NCBI GenBank assembly: GCA_015063685.1
Contig: SVTR01000001.1
Span: 1 to 64,000 of the forward strand
Direction of reading: 5' to 3'
DNA: 64,000 bases
From: Oscillospiraceae bacterium
Lineage (GTDB): Bacteria; Bacillota; Clostridia; Oscillospirales; CAG-272
A model generated the notes under the pieces. That model did not search any database. It was given only the letters and a program-made list of their open reading frames with translations, and was not told the DNA's origin. Position numbers and translations under genes: made by a program. Of the stretch, positions 44,008 to 52,194 are shown piece by piece (within the stretch, counting starts at the first letter, position 1; each line of letters opens with the position of its first letter).

Positions 44008-44660
44008 TAGAACTTTTGATGTACCCCCGTTTCGTTATATTTTGTCCACTCGGCCACGTTTACCGCGTGGTCACCGATTCGCTCCAAGTATTTTGCGACC
44101 ATCATCAGCTCAATGGCCTGGTCGCCGTTTCTGCCGTCCTGTTTGATCAGCTCGATGAGGTCGGTCTTGACACAGAGGAACATATCGTCCATCTGATCGT
44201 CAAGCGCAATTACCTCGTCGGCAAGAGCCTCGTCGTTGTTGATAAAGGAGCTTACGCTCTCTCTGACCATCTTAACCGCAAGATCGCCCATAGCGGTAAT
44301 GTGGGTGAGCTTCTTGATATAAGCATCGCCCGGCATGGTGTAAACAAGGTCGCCGATGTCTGCGGCTTGATCTCCGAAACGCTCAATGTCGGTGATCATT
44401 TTCAGCGCGGTGGAAACCTCGCGGAAATCCTTCGCCACAGGCTGTTGCTTGAGAAGGATACGCATACACTTCTTTTCAATGGCCATCTCGTATTCGTCCA
44501 CGCGCTTATCCATCACACCGATGCTTTTGCCAAGCTCACGGTCGCGGTTCACCAACGCGGTGATGGCATCCGAGATCATCTGCTCGGTAAGTCTGCACAT
44601 CTCGACGAGCTGTGTTTTCAGGTCGGCAAGCTCTTCTTCAAATATTTTTCTGATAGACAT
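44007..44660 (-). CDS. phoU: Phosphate signalling protein PhoU
   Basis: This 217-residue, all-helical protein has two PhoU repeats, each with the E/D-x-x-x-D metal-binding pattern (FGDQAADIGDLVYTM and YLERIGDHAVNVAEWTKYNE). PhoU links Pst transporter activity to the PhoR kinase and prevents excess phosphate uptake (family knowledge). It lies between pstB and phoP in the same operon. Confidence 0.95.
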   Translation of the reverse strand: MSIRKIFEEELADLKTQLVEMCRLTEQMISDAITALVNRDRELGKSIGVMDKRVDEYEMAIEKKCMRILLKQQPVAKDFREVSTALKMITDIERFGDQAADIGDLVYTMPGDAYIKKLTHITAMGDLAVKMVRESVSSFINNDEALADEVIALDDQMDDMFLCVKTDLIELIKQDGRNGDQAIELMMVAKYLERIGDHAVNVAEWTKYNETGVHQKF

Positions 44661-44697
44661 ATCATTATCTCCATTATACCATAAATTTGTTACAAAA

Positions 44698-45468
44698 TCA
44701 ACCGAATCTTCCCGTAATATAGCGCTCGGTGCGCTCGTCGACGGGAGAAGTGAAAATATCGTCGGTGTTGCCGAACTCTACAAGCTCACCGAGAAGGAAA
44801 AACGCCGTCTTGTTGGCAATTCTCGTTGCCTGCTGCATATTGTGCGTAACGATCACGATAGTCAAGTCCTTTTTCAATTCCTCCATAAGCTCCTCGATCT
44901 TGCCCGTGGAGATTGGGTCAAGAGCAGAGGTAGGCTCGTCCATCAAAAGCACCTTGGGGCTTGCCGCAAGTGAGCGTGCGATGCAAAGTCTTTGCTGCTG
45001 GCCGCCACTCATACCGAGCGCGTTCCCACGGAGTCTGTCCTTCACCTCGTCCCAAATGCTGGCGCGGCGCAGAGACTGCTCTACGATCTCGTCAAGCTCT
45101 CTCTTCTTTTTTACGCCAAACGTTCTCGGCGCAAATGCAATATTGTCGTAAATGCTCATGGGGAATGGATTGGGCTTTTGGAACACCATTCCGACGTTCT
45201 TGCGAAGCAGATTCACGTCAGTCTCCTTATCAAAGATGTCAATACCGCCGATACGGTATTCACCTTCCATGCGACAGCCTTCCACAAGGTCATTCATTCT
45301 GTTGAATATTTTGAGAAAAGTAGATTTTCCGCATCCCGAAGGTCCGATCAAAGCCGTGACCTGTTTTTCGGGAATCTCTATGTTTATATCCTTCAAAGCG
45401 TGGAAATCACCGTAATAAAGGTTACAGCCCTTGGCGGTGATATCCATACTGCCAATAAATTCATTCAT
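44698..45468 (-). CDS. pstB: Phosphate ABC transporter ATPase
   Basis: This 256-residue ATPase has Walker [10 protein letters not shown], the signature [16 protein letters not shown] and Walker [14 protein letters not shown]. The PstB-specific stretches [18 protein letters not shown] and [15 protein letters not shown] are present. It powers import of inorganic phosphate through PstC-PstA. AAAGG lies 7 nt before the ATG at 45468. In the 81-nt gap to pstA there is a perfect hairpin. Confidence 0.96.
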   Translation of the reverse strand: MNEFIGSMDITAKGCNLYYGDFHALKDINIEIPEKQVTALIGPSGCGKSTFLKIFNRMNDLVEGCRMEGEYRIGGIDIFDKETDVNLLRKNVGMVFQKPNPFPMSIYDNIAFAPRTFGVKKKRELDEIVEQSLRRASIWDEVKDRLRGNALGMSGGQQQRLCIARSLAASPKVLLMDEPTSALDPISTGKIEELMEELKKDLTIVIVTHNMQQATRIANKTAFFLLGELVEFGNTDDIFTSPVDERTERYITGRFG

Positions 45469-45492
45469 GCTAACACCTTTCGTTTTCTTTGG

Positions 45493-45514
45493 GAGCTTTT
45501 GCTTGCAAAAGCTC
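45493..45514 (-). other. Intercistronic hairpin between pstA and pstB
   Basis: Perfect 10-bp arms GAGCTTTTGC and GCAAAAGCTC with a 2-nt loop lie in the only sizeable gap of the pst operon. It may stabilise or process the transcript; no U-tract of terminator type follows on the minus strand. Confidence 0.6.
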
Positions 45515-45549
45515 GGGCGCGAAGTGACAAAGTTTTGATTTTTGAGAAG

Positions 45550-46386
45550 TCACATCTTCGCGCTGTCTCCATACGTTGATTTTTTGATCAGATTGCCGAT
45601 GAAGCCTGCAAGCAGGTTCAGTATCAAAACAAGGATAAGAAGCACGACAGCCGTGGCCGCCGCCTCATCGGGATACCCGTGGCTTGCGAAATAGTAAATG
45701 TCAAGCGCGAGGCTTGTGCCCGGTGCCATTAAGGTTTCGGGAACCTTATTGACAACCATACCAATGGTCAGGATCAGCACGGCACTTTCCGAAACGACGC
45801 GCCCGATGGCAAGGATGATGGCCGTAACGATACCGCCTGCGGCAGAAGGAAGGACGATCTTGAAGATGGTTCTGACCTTGCTTGTTCCAAGTGCATATGC
45901 GCCTTCACGGAGTCCCCCCTGCACCGAAAGCAGACTCTCCTGTGTGGATCTGACGATGGTAGGCAGGATCATAATGGCAAGGGTGATGCCGCCTGCCAGC
46001 ATGGAATAGCCCCAACCGAAAGCAACCACAAAGATCAGATAGCCGAAAAGACCGTAAACGATACTTGGGATGCCCGCAAGGGTTTCGGTGGCCACTTGTA
46101 CGATCTTGACGAACTTGCCCTTGTTGTTCGTATATTCGACAAGAAATATAGCACTTGCCACACCTATCGGAACTGCAATAATAGCAGCTATACCGACAAG
46201 TTGAAGCGTGCCAATAAACGCAGGGAGAATCGAAGGAGTGTCCTTATAATCCCCAAACAGAAGATCTAAAGAAAGCTTATCAACGCCGTTGATCAGCACG
46301 TACGCGACAACGGTAACAAGGGCGGTCAAGGAGATCATGAGCGCGGCGATGCAAATATATTTAAGTGCAGAATACAGCTTTCTCAT
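45550..46386 (-). CDS. pstA: Phosphate ABC transporter permease PstA
   Basis: This 278-residue membrane protein has six helices and the conserved permease loop EGAYALGTSKVRTIFKIVLPSAAGGIVTAIILAIGRVVSESA, which contacts the ATPase. The periplasm-facing N-terminal helix and LAGIPSIVYGLFGYLIFV are typical PstA. It overlaps pstC by 4 bp. Confidence 0.95.
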   Translation of the reverse strand: MRKLYSALKYICIAALMISLTALVTVVAYVLINGVDKLSLDLLFGDYKDTPSILPAFIGTLQLVGIAAIIAVPIGVASAIFLVEYTNNKGKFVKIVQVATETLAGIPSIVYGLFGYLIFVVAFGWGYSMLAGGITLAIMILPTIVRSTQESLLSVQGGLREGAYALGTSKVRTIFKIVLPSAAGGIVTAIILAIGRVVSESAVLILTIGMVVNKVPETLMAPGTSLALDIYYFASHGYPDEAAATAVVLLILVLILNLLAGFIGNLIKKSTYGDSAKM

Positions 46387-47315
46387 TTTTTTGCTCCTCT
46401 TCTTCCCTTCTTGTCGGCAACCTTGTGGGTGCCTTGGGCGCGGTTGCCTTTTTTGAGCAGAGCGAAGCTGACGTTGAGGATCAATGTGAATACGAACAGG
46501 ACAACACCCGTCGCAATCAGTGCGGAAAGCGCGTCGCCGTCAAGCTCAAGCGCACCCATAGCAATATTTGCCGTCAGGGTTCTGACACTTTGAAACAGGC
46601 TCTCGGGCATTTCGGGGCTACCGCCAATGACCATGATCACAGCCATGGTCTCACCGATGGCTCGTCCGATAGCGAGAACAACGCCTGCGAGAATACCGCT
46701 TTTTGCGGCGGGCAGCATGATCTTGAACGTGGCTTGCTCTTTGGTCGCGCCCAGCGCAAGCGCGCCTTCATAGTAGGTGTTGGAAACGCTGTTCAGGGAA
46801 TCAAGGCTGACGCTGACGATGGTCGGCAGGATCATGACGCCGAGAACCAGCGAAGCCGAAAGAATACCGTATCCAACGCCCGTGGGCGACACGTAATCTC
46901 TGACGAAAGGCACGATGATAGTCATGCCGAACAGACCGAAAATCACCGAGGGAATACCTGCCAGCAGGTTGATCATCTGCCTGATAGGAGCAACGAGCTT
47001 CTTGGGGCAGAACTTGTAAAGTGCGATTGCCGTGAGAAGTCCGATGCCAATTCCAATAAGGACAGATAACGCCGTAACGTAAAGGGACGCTACGATCATT
47101 GGGAAAATACCATAAGTCGGATTACCCGCAAGCGGTGCCCAATCACTACCGAGTATGAATTTTGCAAAGCCCGTTTTGGCAATAAACGGAACACCGCTGA
47201 CAAAGAGGAATACCGTGATCGTCGCAAGCGCGAGAATTGAAAAGACCCCTGAGAAAAGGAACACGCCGCGCATGACCTTTTCTCTCGCGTTTATAAATCC
47301 GTACAGATTTTTCAT
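46383..47315 (-). CDS. pstC: Phosphate ABC transporter permease PstC
   Basis: This 310-residue permease has six or seven helices, with LLAGIPSVIFGLFGMTIIVPFV and the coupling loop EGALALGATKEQATFKIMLPAAKSGILAGVVLAIGRAIGETMAV. I chose the ATG at 47315 (MKNLYGFINAREKVMRG), just past the pstS stop. A start at 47357 is open but would overlap pstS by 41 bp. It pairs with PstA to form the channel. Confidence 0.93.
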   Translation of the reverse strand: MKNLYGFINAREKVMRGVFLFSGVFSILALATITVFLFVSGVPFIAKTGFAKFILGSDWAPLAGNPTYGIFPMIVASLYVTALSVLIGIGIGLLTAIALYKFCPKKLVAPIRQMINLLAGIPSVIFGLFGMTIIVPFVRDYVSPTGVGYGILSASLVLGVMILPTIVSVSLDSLNSVSNTYYEGALALGATKEQATFKIMLPAAKSGILAGVVLAIGRAIGETMAVIMVIGGSPEMPESLFQSVRTLTANIAMGALELDGDALSALIATGVVLFVFTLILNVSFALLKKGNRAQGTHKVADKKGRRGAKK

Positions 47316-47316
47316 A

Positions 47317-48192
47317 TTACTTCGTAACGCCTGCCCAAGTCTTGATAGCCGCGTCACCTGCCTCTACGTTGTAGATGTTCTTAAGATCCTCAAGAGAAAT
47401 GTTGTCAAAGGTGTTCGCCTGATTCACGATAACAGCGATACCGTCCTTTGCTACCTCATAGTAGGTGCAGGTATCAGCCTTGGAAGGATTGAAGGCTTCG
47501 GAGATCATGCCAAAATCGGATACGCCGTTCTTGGCATCGTTATAGCCCGTGCCGCTTCCGCCGCCGCCGACGGTCACGCTGACACCGCTCTGCATCTCCT
47601 CAAATTTTGCCGCAAGCTTTTCCATCAGAGGCTTGAGCGAGGTAGAACCCGAAACGGCGATCTCGCCCGAGAGACCGGGGACGACCGTGTAGGCGACAGC
47701 ACCTTCCTTAGTGGAAACGTAGCCGTTATCGGAAATGATGGCCTGAGCATCGGAGCTTTGAAGGAAGGTAAGGAATGCGGTATTGACTTCGCTTGCCACC
47801 TTGCTCTCTTGGTAAACCACGTTGAGAGGACGGGAGATCTTATAAGAGCCGTTCTTGATATTTTCAAGAGTAGGCTCGACACCGTCAACCTTAAGCACCT
47901 TTACCTCGTCGGTAATGTATCCAAGGCTGTCGTAACCGATGGCAAGAGGATTGCCCTTGACTTCCTGAAGAACGGCGGCGGTTCCCGTTGCAACGATCAC
48001 GCCCGAAACATCTGTCTTACCTTTGAGTCCGATGATCTCCATAAAGGCGGACTTGGTTCCGCTTCCGTCCTCACGGGTGACAACGCTGATGTTCTTGTTT
48101 TCATCAAACTTTGCGCCGCCGCAAGAGGTCAGCGTGCCAAGGGTGCAGATCGTGAGTGCGAATGTGAGTATGAGTGCAAAAATCTTTTTCAT
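47317..48192 (-). CDS. pstS: Phosphate-binding lipoprotein PstS
   Basis: This 291-residue substrate-binding lipoprotein has a signal peptide with lipobox LTSC (Cys near residue 24), followed by GGAKFDENKN. The phosphate-site motifs are VTREDGSGTKSAF and SGSTSLKPLMEKLAAKFEE, with GGGGSGTGYNDAKNG between the domains. AAAGGAG precedes the ATG at 48192. It is the first gene of the pstSCAB-phoU-phoP-phoR operon and is preceded by a fourfold Pho-box-like repeat. Confidence 0.95.
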   Translation of the reverse strand: MKKIFALILTFALTICTLGTLTSCGGAKFDENKNISVVTREDGSGTKSAFMEIIGLKGKTDVSGVIVATGTAAVLQEVKGNPLAIGYDSLGYITDEVKVLKVDGVEPTLENIKNGSYKISRPLNVVYQESKVASEVNTAFLTFLQSSDAQAIISDNGYVSTKEGAVAYTVVPGLSGEIAVSGSTSLKPLMEKLAAKFEEMQSGVSVTVGGGGSGTGYNDAKNGVSDFGMISEAFNPSKADTCTYYEVAKDGIAVIVNQANTFDNISLEDLKNIYNVEAGDAAIKTWAGVTK

Positions 48193-48274
48193 GTTCAAAA
48201 TCTCCTTTTCCTGTTTTGCACCGTTATTGTACCGCAGATGAAAAAACCTAACCACCATACTTTCGTTCGGCGCG

Positions 48275-48315
48275 TGTAAGGTTTATGTAAATCCGCAATG
48301 TAAGGTTTATGTAAA
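48275..48315. promoter_or_regulatory. Fourfold Pho-box-like repeat shared by pstS and the Na/Pi gene
   Basis: On the minus strand two blocks, each TTTACA-N5-CTTACA, are separated by 7 nt. They match the B. subtilis PhoP-box design of TT(A/T)ACA-like hexamers spaced by 5 nt. The plus-strand promoter lies 5 nt to the right and a weak minus-strand -10 (TATGGT, near 48255) lies 15 nt to the left, so one site could activate both divergent units. Confidence 0.8.
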
Positions 48316-48320
48316 GTCTA

Positions 48321-48349
48321 TTGACCTGACACGGCAAGGATGCTATAAT
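48321..48349 (+). promoter_or_regulatory. Promoter of the Na/Pi cotransporter gene
   Basis: TTGACC (48321-48326) and TATAAT (48344-48349, extended by TGC) are separated by 17 nt, directly downstream of the Pho-box repeat. Confidence 0.85.
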
Positions 48350-48415
48350 GTGTTGTGCTATGATGGAAGAAACCGCGTTTTGTCGGTTTAACATACATAA
48401 AACGGAGGAAAATCT

Positions 48416-50173
48416 ATGTTTGACATTTTCGATGCCCTTGCCTTGATTGGTGGTCTTTGTCTGTTCCTTTTCGGTATGAACGTGATGGGTGACGGACTTG
48501 AGCGCCGTGCGGGAAACAGCTTAAAGGCGCTTCTCGGCAAGCTTACAGACAACAAATTCAAGGGGTTTTTGACAGGTCTTGGTGTAACCGCCGTTATTCA
48601 AAGCTCGTCCGCTACGACCGTCATGGTGGTTGGCTTTGTAAACTCCAAGGTGATGACCTTGAAGCAATCCATCGGCGTGATTATGGGCGCGAATATCGGT
48701 ACGACCGTGACCGCTTGGCTGCTCAGCCTGGGCGGTATATCCAGCGACAATATCGTCATGAAGCTTCTGAAACCGATGTCCTTCACACCCATACTTGCTT
48801 TGATCGGTATCGCGTTTACAATGTTTTCTAAGTCCTCAAAGAAAAAGGACGTGGGAACCATCCTTCTCGGTTTTGCAACGCTGATGTTCGGTATGGACGC
48901 TATGAGCGATGCGGTAAAGGGCCTTGCGGAGGTTCCCGAGTTCCAAAACCTATTCCTCGCATTTACCAATCCTATTCTCGGTGTTCTCGTAGGCGCACTC
49001 GTTACGGCAATTATTCAGTCCTCGTCGGCTTCCGTCGGTATCCTTCAGGCACTCAGCGTAACAGGTGCGGTATCCTATTCGGCAGCGATCCCGATCATTA
49101 TGGGACAGAACATCGGTACTTGTGTAACCGCAATGCTTTCGTCCTTCGGTGCTAACAAAAACGCAAAGCGCGCCTCGTTTATCCACCTTTCGTTCAACGT
49201 AATAGGAACCGTCATTTGCCTTACCTTGTTCAGCCTTGTCTCGCTTATCTTCAAGCCGATGATACTGAATGAATCTGCAACATACTTGGGCATTGCAATA
49301 TGCCACACCATATTCAACGTTCTTTGTACCGTTATTCTTCTGCCGGCATCCTCTCTTCTTGAAAAGCTCGCATACAAGCTTGTTCCCGAAGGAAAAGCTC
49401 CCGAAAAGGTTGTCGAGCTTGACGAGCGTCTACTTGCAACACCTCCCGTTGCGGTTGAAAGATGCTGTCAGCTTGCATCCAAGATGGCAAGCGAGGCGGT
49501 AGAGGGCTTTAAGCTGAGCATAGAGTCTATAAAAAATTATTCCCCCGAAATCGCCGAGAAAATCAGAAAGATTGAGGATGATACCGATCATTACGAGGAT
49601 ATTCTTGGAACGTATCTTACGAAGCTCAGTAAGAACCAGGTGTCTGACGAGGACAGCGCGACTGTTACCAAGCTTCTCAAAGCGATCGGTGACTTCGAGC
49701 GTATCTCCGACCACGCCGTAAATGTGCTTGAATCGGTAGAGGAGCTTCGTGAAAAAGGCATTGAATTTTCGCCTGCCGCAAGAGAGGAATTTGCCGTTCT
49801 TTGCGCCGCAACGAATGAAATCCTTGCTTTGACTGAGACCGCCTTTGTCGGTAACGATATTGCTCTTGCATACGACGTTGAACCTCTTGAACAGGTGATC
49901 GACAATCTTAAAACACTTCTTCGTAATAACCATATCGCAAGACTTAAGGAAGGCTCTTGTACCGTGGAAACCGGATTTATATGGTCGGATCTCATCACCA
50001 ACTTTGAGCGCGTGAGTGACCATTGCTCTAACATTGCCGTTGGCATCATCGACGTAAGCGAACATACAATGAATGCTCACGAGGTGATCAAGAGCCTTAA
50101 AGCAAGTAATACACATTACAGCGATAAGTATGAGGAATATTCGAGCAAGTATTCCGTAGTTAAGCTTGCATAA
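48416..50173 (+). CDS. Na+/phosphate cotransporter with PhoU domain
   Basis: This 585-residue protein has two inverted NaPi-II repeats, each with the QSSS motif (VTAVIQSSSATTVMVVGFVNS and VTAIIQSSSASVGILQALS), in about eight helices. Residues about 350-560 form a cytoplasmic PhoU-like helical domain (AIGDFERISDHAVNVLES, LITNFERVSDHCSNIAVG). The family imports phosphate with sodium. ACGGAGG precedes the ATG. Its position opposite the pst operon behind shared Pho boxes strongly suggests phosphate-starvation control. Confidence 0.93.
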   Translation: MFDIFDALALIGGLCLFLFGMNVMGDGLERRAGNSLKALLGKLTDNKFKGFLTGLGVTAVIQSSSATTVMVVGFVNSKVMTLKQSIGVIMGANIGTTVTAWLLSLGGISSDNIVMKLLKPMSFTPILALIGIAFTMFSKSSKKKDVGTILLGFATLMFGMDAMSDAVKGLAEVPEFQNLFLAFTNPILGVLVGALVTAIIQSSSASVGILQALSVTGAVSYSAAIPIIMGQNIGTCVTAMLSSFGANKNAKRASFIHLSFNVIGTVICLTLFSLVSLIFKPMILNESATYLGIAICHTIFNVLCTVILLPASSLLEKLAYKLVPEGKAPEKVVELDERLLATPPVAVERCCQLASKMASEAVEGFKLSIESIKNYSPEIAEKIRKIEDDTDHYEDILGTYLTKLSKNQVSDEDSATVTKLLKAIGDFERISDHAVNVLESVEELREKGIEFSPAAREEFAVLCAATNEILALTETAFVGNDIALAYDVEPLEQVIDNLKTLLRNNHIARLKEGSCTVETGFIWSDLITNFERVSDHCSNIAVGIIDVSEHTMNAHEVIKSLKASNTHYSDKYEEYSSKYSVVKLA

Positions 50174-50181
50174 TATTAGAA

Positions 50182-50221
50182 GGGCTGACGAAAACAATCG
50201 TCAGCCCTCAAAATTTGAGTC
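50182..50221. repeat. 40-bp hairpin repeat, left copy
   Basis: GGGCTGACG (50182-50190) and CGTCAGCCC (50199-50207) form a perfect stem around AAAACAAT, followed by TCAAAATTTGAGTC. The same 40 bp recur with two changes at 51654-51693. This copy may end the Na/Pi cotransporter transcript. Confidence 0.8.
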
Positions 50222-50277
50222 GCCCAAAGCGAAGAAAACAAGCGGTCAATTTTTTAAAATTATATAAAGAAAAACTC

Positions 50278-50329
50278 TTGACAACAATAACTTTGTATGC
50301 TATAATCAATTGAACTCAATTTAATCGAG
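50278..50329 (+). promoter_or_regulatory. Promoter and putative OhrR operator before the peroxidase gene
   Basis: TTGACA (50278-50283) and TATAAT (50301-50306) are separated by 17 nt. Immediately downstream is the AT-rich dyad CTCAATTTAATCGAG (50315-50329), which resembles the dyad at the ohrR promoter (51160-51170) and the TACAATTTAATTGTA-like sites known for OhrR. Confidence 0.75.
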
Positions 50330-50351
50330 CTATCATTTTCGGAGGTGCGAT

Positions 50352-50891
50352 ATGAACGCATACGATTTCAAAGTTAAGAAGATGGACGGCAGCGAGGTTT
50401 CTCTTTCTGAGTACAAGGGCAAGGTGTTGCTTATCGTCAATACCGCAACCGGATGCGGATTTACTCCGCAATATGACGAGCTTCAGGAGCTGTATGAGGA
50501 ATTCTCAGCCGATGGCTTTGAGATCCTCGATTTTCCATGCAATCAGTTTGGAGAGCAAGCTCCCGGCAGCGATGAGGAAATACATTCCTTTTGTACAGGT
50601 CGCTTTGGCATCACCTTCCCACAGTTCGCAAAGATTGACGTGAATGGGGAAAATGCGATTCCGCTTTATAAGTGGCTGACGGAAAACACAAAATTTGAGG
50701 GCTTTGGCAAGTCGCCGATGGCTCTTATGCTTTCGGGTGTCGTGAAAAAGACCGATAAAGACTACAAGAACAACGGCAACGTAAAATGGAATTTCACAAA
50801 ATTCCTTATTGACAGGGGCGGCGAGATCGTAGCACGCTTCGAGCCTACCGATATGAAAAAGCTGAAGGAAGTGATCAAGGGGTGTCTTTGA
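50352..50891 (+). CDS. Glutathione peroxidase family protein (Cys type)
   Basis: This 179-residue thiol peroxidase has the active-site cysteine in NTATGCGFTPQY (Cys35, where animal enzymes have selenocysteine). The other tetrad residues are Gln in DFPCNQFGEQAPG and Trp/Asn in VKWNFTKFLI. It reduces hydrogen or organic peroxides, in bacteria usually with thioredoxin (family knowledge). GGAGG precedes the ATG. Its stop overlaps the next ATG by one base. The OhrR-like operator before it fits peroxide control. Confidence 0.95.
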   Translation: MNAYDFKVKKMDGSEVSLSEYKGKVLLIVNTATGCGFTPQYDELQELYEEFSADGFEILDFPCNQFGEQAPGSDEEIHSFCTGRFGITFPQFAKIDVNGENAIPLYKWLTENTKFEGFGKSPMALMLSGVVKKTDKDYKNNGNVKWNFTKFLIDRGGEIVARFEPTDMKKLKEVIKGCL

Positions 50892-51154
50892 TGCACTACG
50901 AATATAAGACGGATAATACCTGTTCGCAGATTATATCCTTTGACATCGACGGAAACGTGATCACGAGCATCGAGTTTTACGGCGGATGCAACGGCAATCT
51001 CAAAGCAATAGCCAAGCTGCTTGAAGGAGCAACTGTCGAGGAAATAGAAGAAAAGCTCCTCGGCAACACCTGCGGTCGCCGTCCCACCTCTTGCACAGAT
51101 CAGCTTGCATGCGCTGTCAGAAAAGCGTATGAAGAATTGAGCGTTGGCACTTGA
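50891..51154 (+). CDS. TSCPD-domain protein (TIGR03905-like)
   Basis: This 87-residue protein has the domain that gives the family its name, here as TSCTDQLACAV, and the conserved N-terminal CNGNLKAIAKLLEG. Four or more cysteines (CSQ, GGCNGN, NTCGRRPTSC) may bind metal. The function of the family is unknown; related domains occur at the end of some ribonucleotide reductases. The ATG at 50891 overlaps the peroxidase stop (TGATG). An ohrR promoter begins within its last codons. Confidence 0.88.
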   Translation: MHYEYKTDNTCSQIISFDIDGNVITSIEFYGGCNGNLKAIAKLLEGATVEEIEEKLLGNTCGRRPTSCTDQLACAVRKAYEELSVGT

Positions 51155-51179
51155 TAATTCAATTAAATTGTGCTACAAT
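51151..51179 (+). promoter_or_regulatory. ohrR promoter with an overlapping dyad
   Basis: TTGATA (51151-51156) and TACAAT (51174-51179) are separated by 17 nt. The dyad CAATT-A-AATTG (51160-51170) fills the spacer, so a repressor bound there would block polymerase. The -35 box overlaps the end of the TSCPD gene. Confidence 0.75.
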
Positions 51180-51210
51180 ATAGGTAGCAATGAAAATTTG
51201 GAGGTGTCTT

Positions 51211-51648
51211 ATGAGCCAATCTAAATACGATGCGTTGAAGCTGGAAAATCAACTTTGCTTTCCGTTATACGCCGCCGCGCGAGAGGTGGTCAAAAGATAC
51301 CGCCCTTACCTTGACGAGCTCGATCTGACCTATACGCAATACATCACGATGATGGTCATGTGGGATCAAAAAGAAATCACCGTCAAGGCGCTTGGCGAGA
51401 AGCTGTTTCTTGATTCGGGAACAATGACGCCCGTGCTCAAAAGTCTTGAATCCAAGGGCTACGTTGTGCGCAAAAGAAGTACTACCGATGAGCGTTCGGT
51501 CAGCGTATTCATAACTGACATCGGCGAAGCACTCAAGGAAAGAGCCGTGGATGTGCCTGCCAAGGTTGCAGGTTGCGTCGGACTTGAACCCGAGGAAGCC
51601 ATTCAGCTTTATGGATTGCTTTATAAGGTTTTGAATACAGAAAAATAA
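51211..51648 (+). CDS. MarR-family peroxide sensor, OhrR-like
   Basis: This 145-residue MarR-type winged-helix protein has the OhrR hallmark cysteine near the N-terminus (LENQLCFPLYAAAREV, Cys16) and the tyrosine/aspartate region LDLTYTQYITMMVMWD. The DNA-binding wing is around KGYVVRKRSTTDERSVSVFIT. In OhrR, oxidation of this cysteine by organic peroxide releases DNA. GGAGG precedes the ATG at 51211. The two similar dyads at its own and the peroxidase promoter suggest it represses both. Confidence 0.9.
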   Translation: MSQSKYDALKLENQLCFPLYAAAREVVKRYRPYLDELDLTYTQYITMMVMWDQKEITVKALGEKLFLDSGTMTPVLKSLESKGYVVRKRSTTDERSVSVFITDIGEALKERAVDVPAKVAGCVGLEPEEAIQLYGLLYKVLNTEK

Positions 51649-51653
51649 TACAG

Positions 51654-51693
51654 GGGCTGGCGAAAACAATCGTCAACCCTCAAAATTTGAGTC
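51654..51693. repeat. 40-bp hairpin repeat, right copy
   Basis: Same sequence and orientation as 50182-50221 with two substitutions that weaken the stem (GGGCTGGCG/CGTCAACCC). It directly follows the ohrR stop. From 51694 to 51865 the sequence is AT-rich with a GGATTTT/AAAATCC stem near 51711 and no gene. Confidence 0.75.
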
Positions 51694-51865
51694 ACAGTAA
51701 ACATAAAAAAGGATTTTCAAAATGATTGAGAAAAAGTTGTGAAAAATCCAATAAAGCCCCAAAATTTAGCGAGCATGCGGTCAACTAAAAACAGACGCTT
51801 TTGTACAATACACATAGAATAACAGTCGCGGACAAATCAAAATAGCTTGTTTTAGGCGTTTTTGG

Positions 51866-52194
51866 GGTCGAAGTGGCGGCATTTTCGCCTTCGGCGAATA
51901 TTCCTATCACTCGCCTTTGGTGAGCAAGCTCCCCACGGCTTCGCTTGGAATGCGAACTCGCTTCTGTTTCACAGAACTTTTCGAGAGTGGCACCACAAGC
52001 AAAAAGAGCAACAGGGCAAATGCCCTGTTGCTCTTTTTGGTCGAAGTGGCGGGACTCTGAACTCCGCTGAGCAAGCTCAGCAACGAGCTGCTCTTTGCCT
52101 CGCCCTTTCCCTTTTTCTACTCGCAGCTCGAACGCATTTTCTCGCCCGCCGCTGAGAGCAAAAATAGCCGTAGGCTAAAGCCTACGGCTATTTT
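51866..52194 (-). repeat. Two truncated tRNA-Pro 3' ends, each with a hairpin terminator
   Basis: TGGTCGAAGTGGCGGGACTC at 52038-52057 repeats the 3' end of the tRNA gene (about 26 nt with one inserted base). GGTCGAAGTGGCGG at 51866-51879 is a shorter copy. Just right of each intact or partial tRNA end is a strong hairpin. Arms AAAAAGAGCAACAGGGCA and TGCCCTGTTGCTCTTTTT span 52001-52038. Arms AAAAATAGCCGTAGGC and GCCTACGGCTATTTTT span 52160-52195; this second hairpin serves as the tRNA terminator. The spacers (about 172 and 157 bp) share only short blocks such as GAGCAAGCTC. Confidence 0.8.

Noticed and set aside
51866..52064. Additional tRNA genes downstream of tRNA-Pro
   Set aside because: Only about 14-26 nt of the 3' end are present, without anticodon or D arms, so they cannot be functional tRNAs.
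32228..52194. The central block as a tRNA-integrated genomic island
   Set aside because: No integrase gene and no matching tRNA tail at the left side were found. Sampled lines showed mixed base composition without a clear shift, so an island cannot be claimed without a composition scan and strain comparison.
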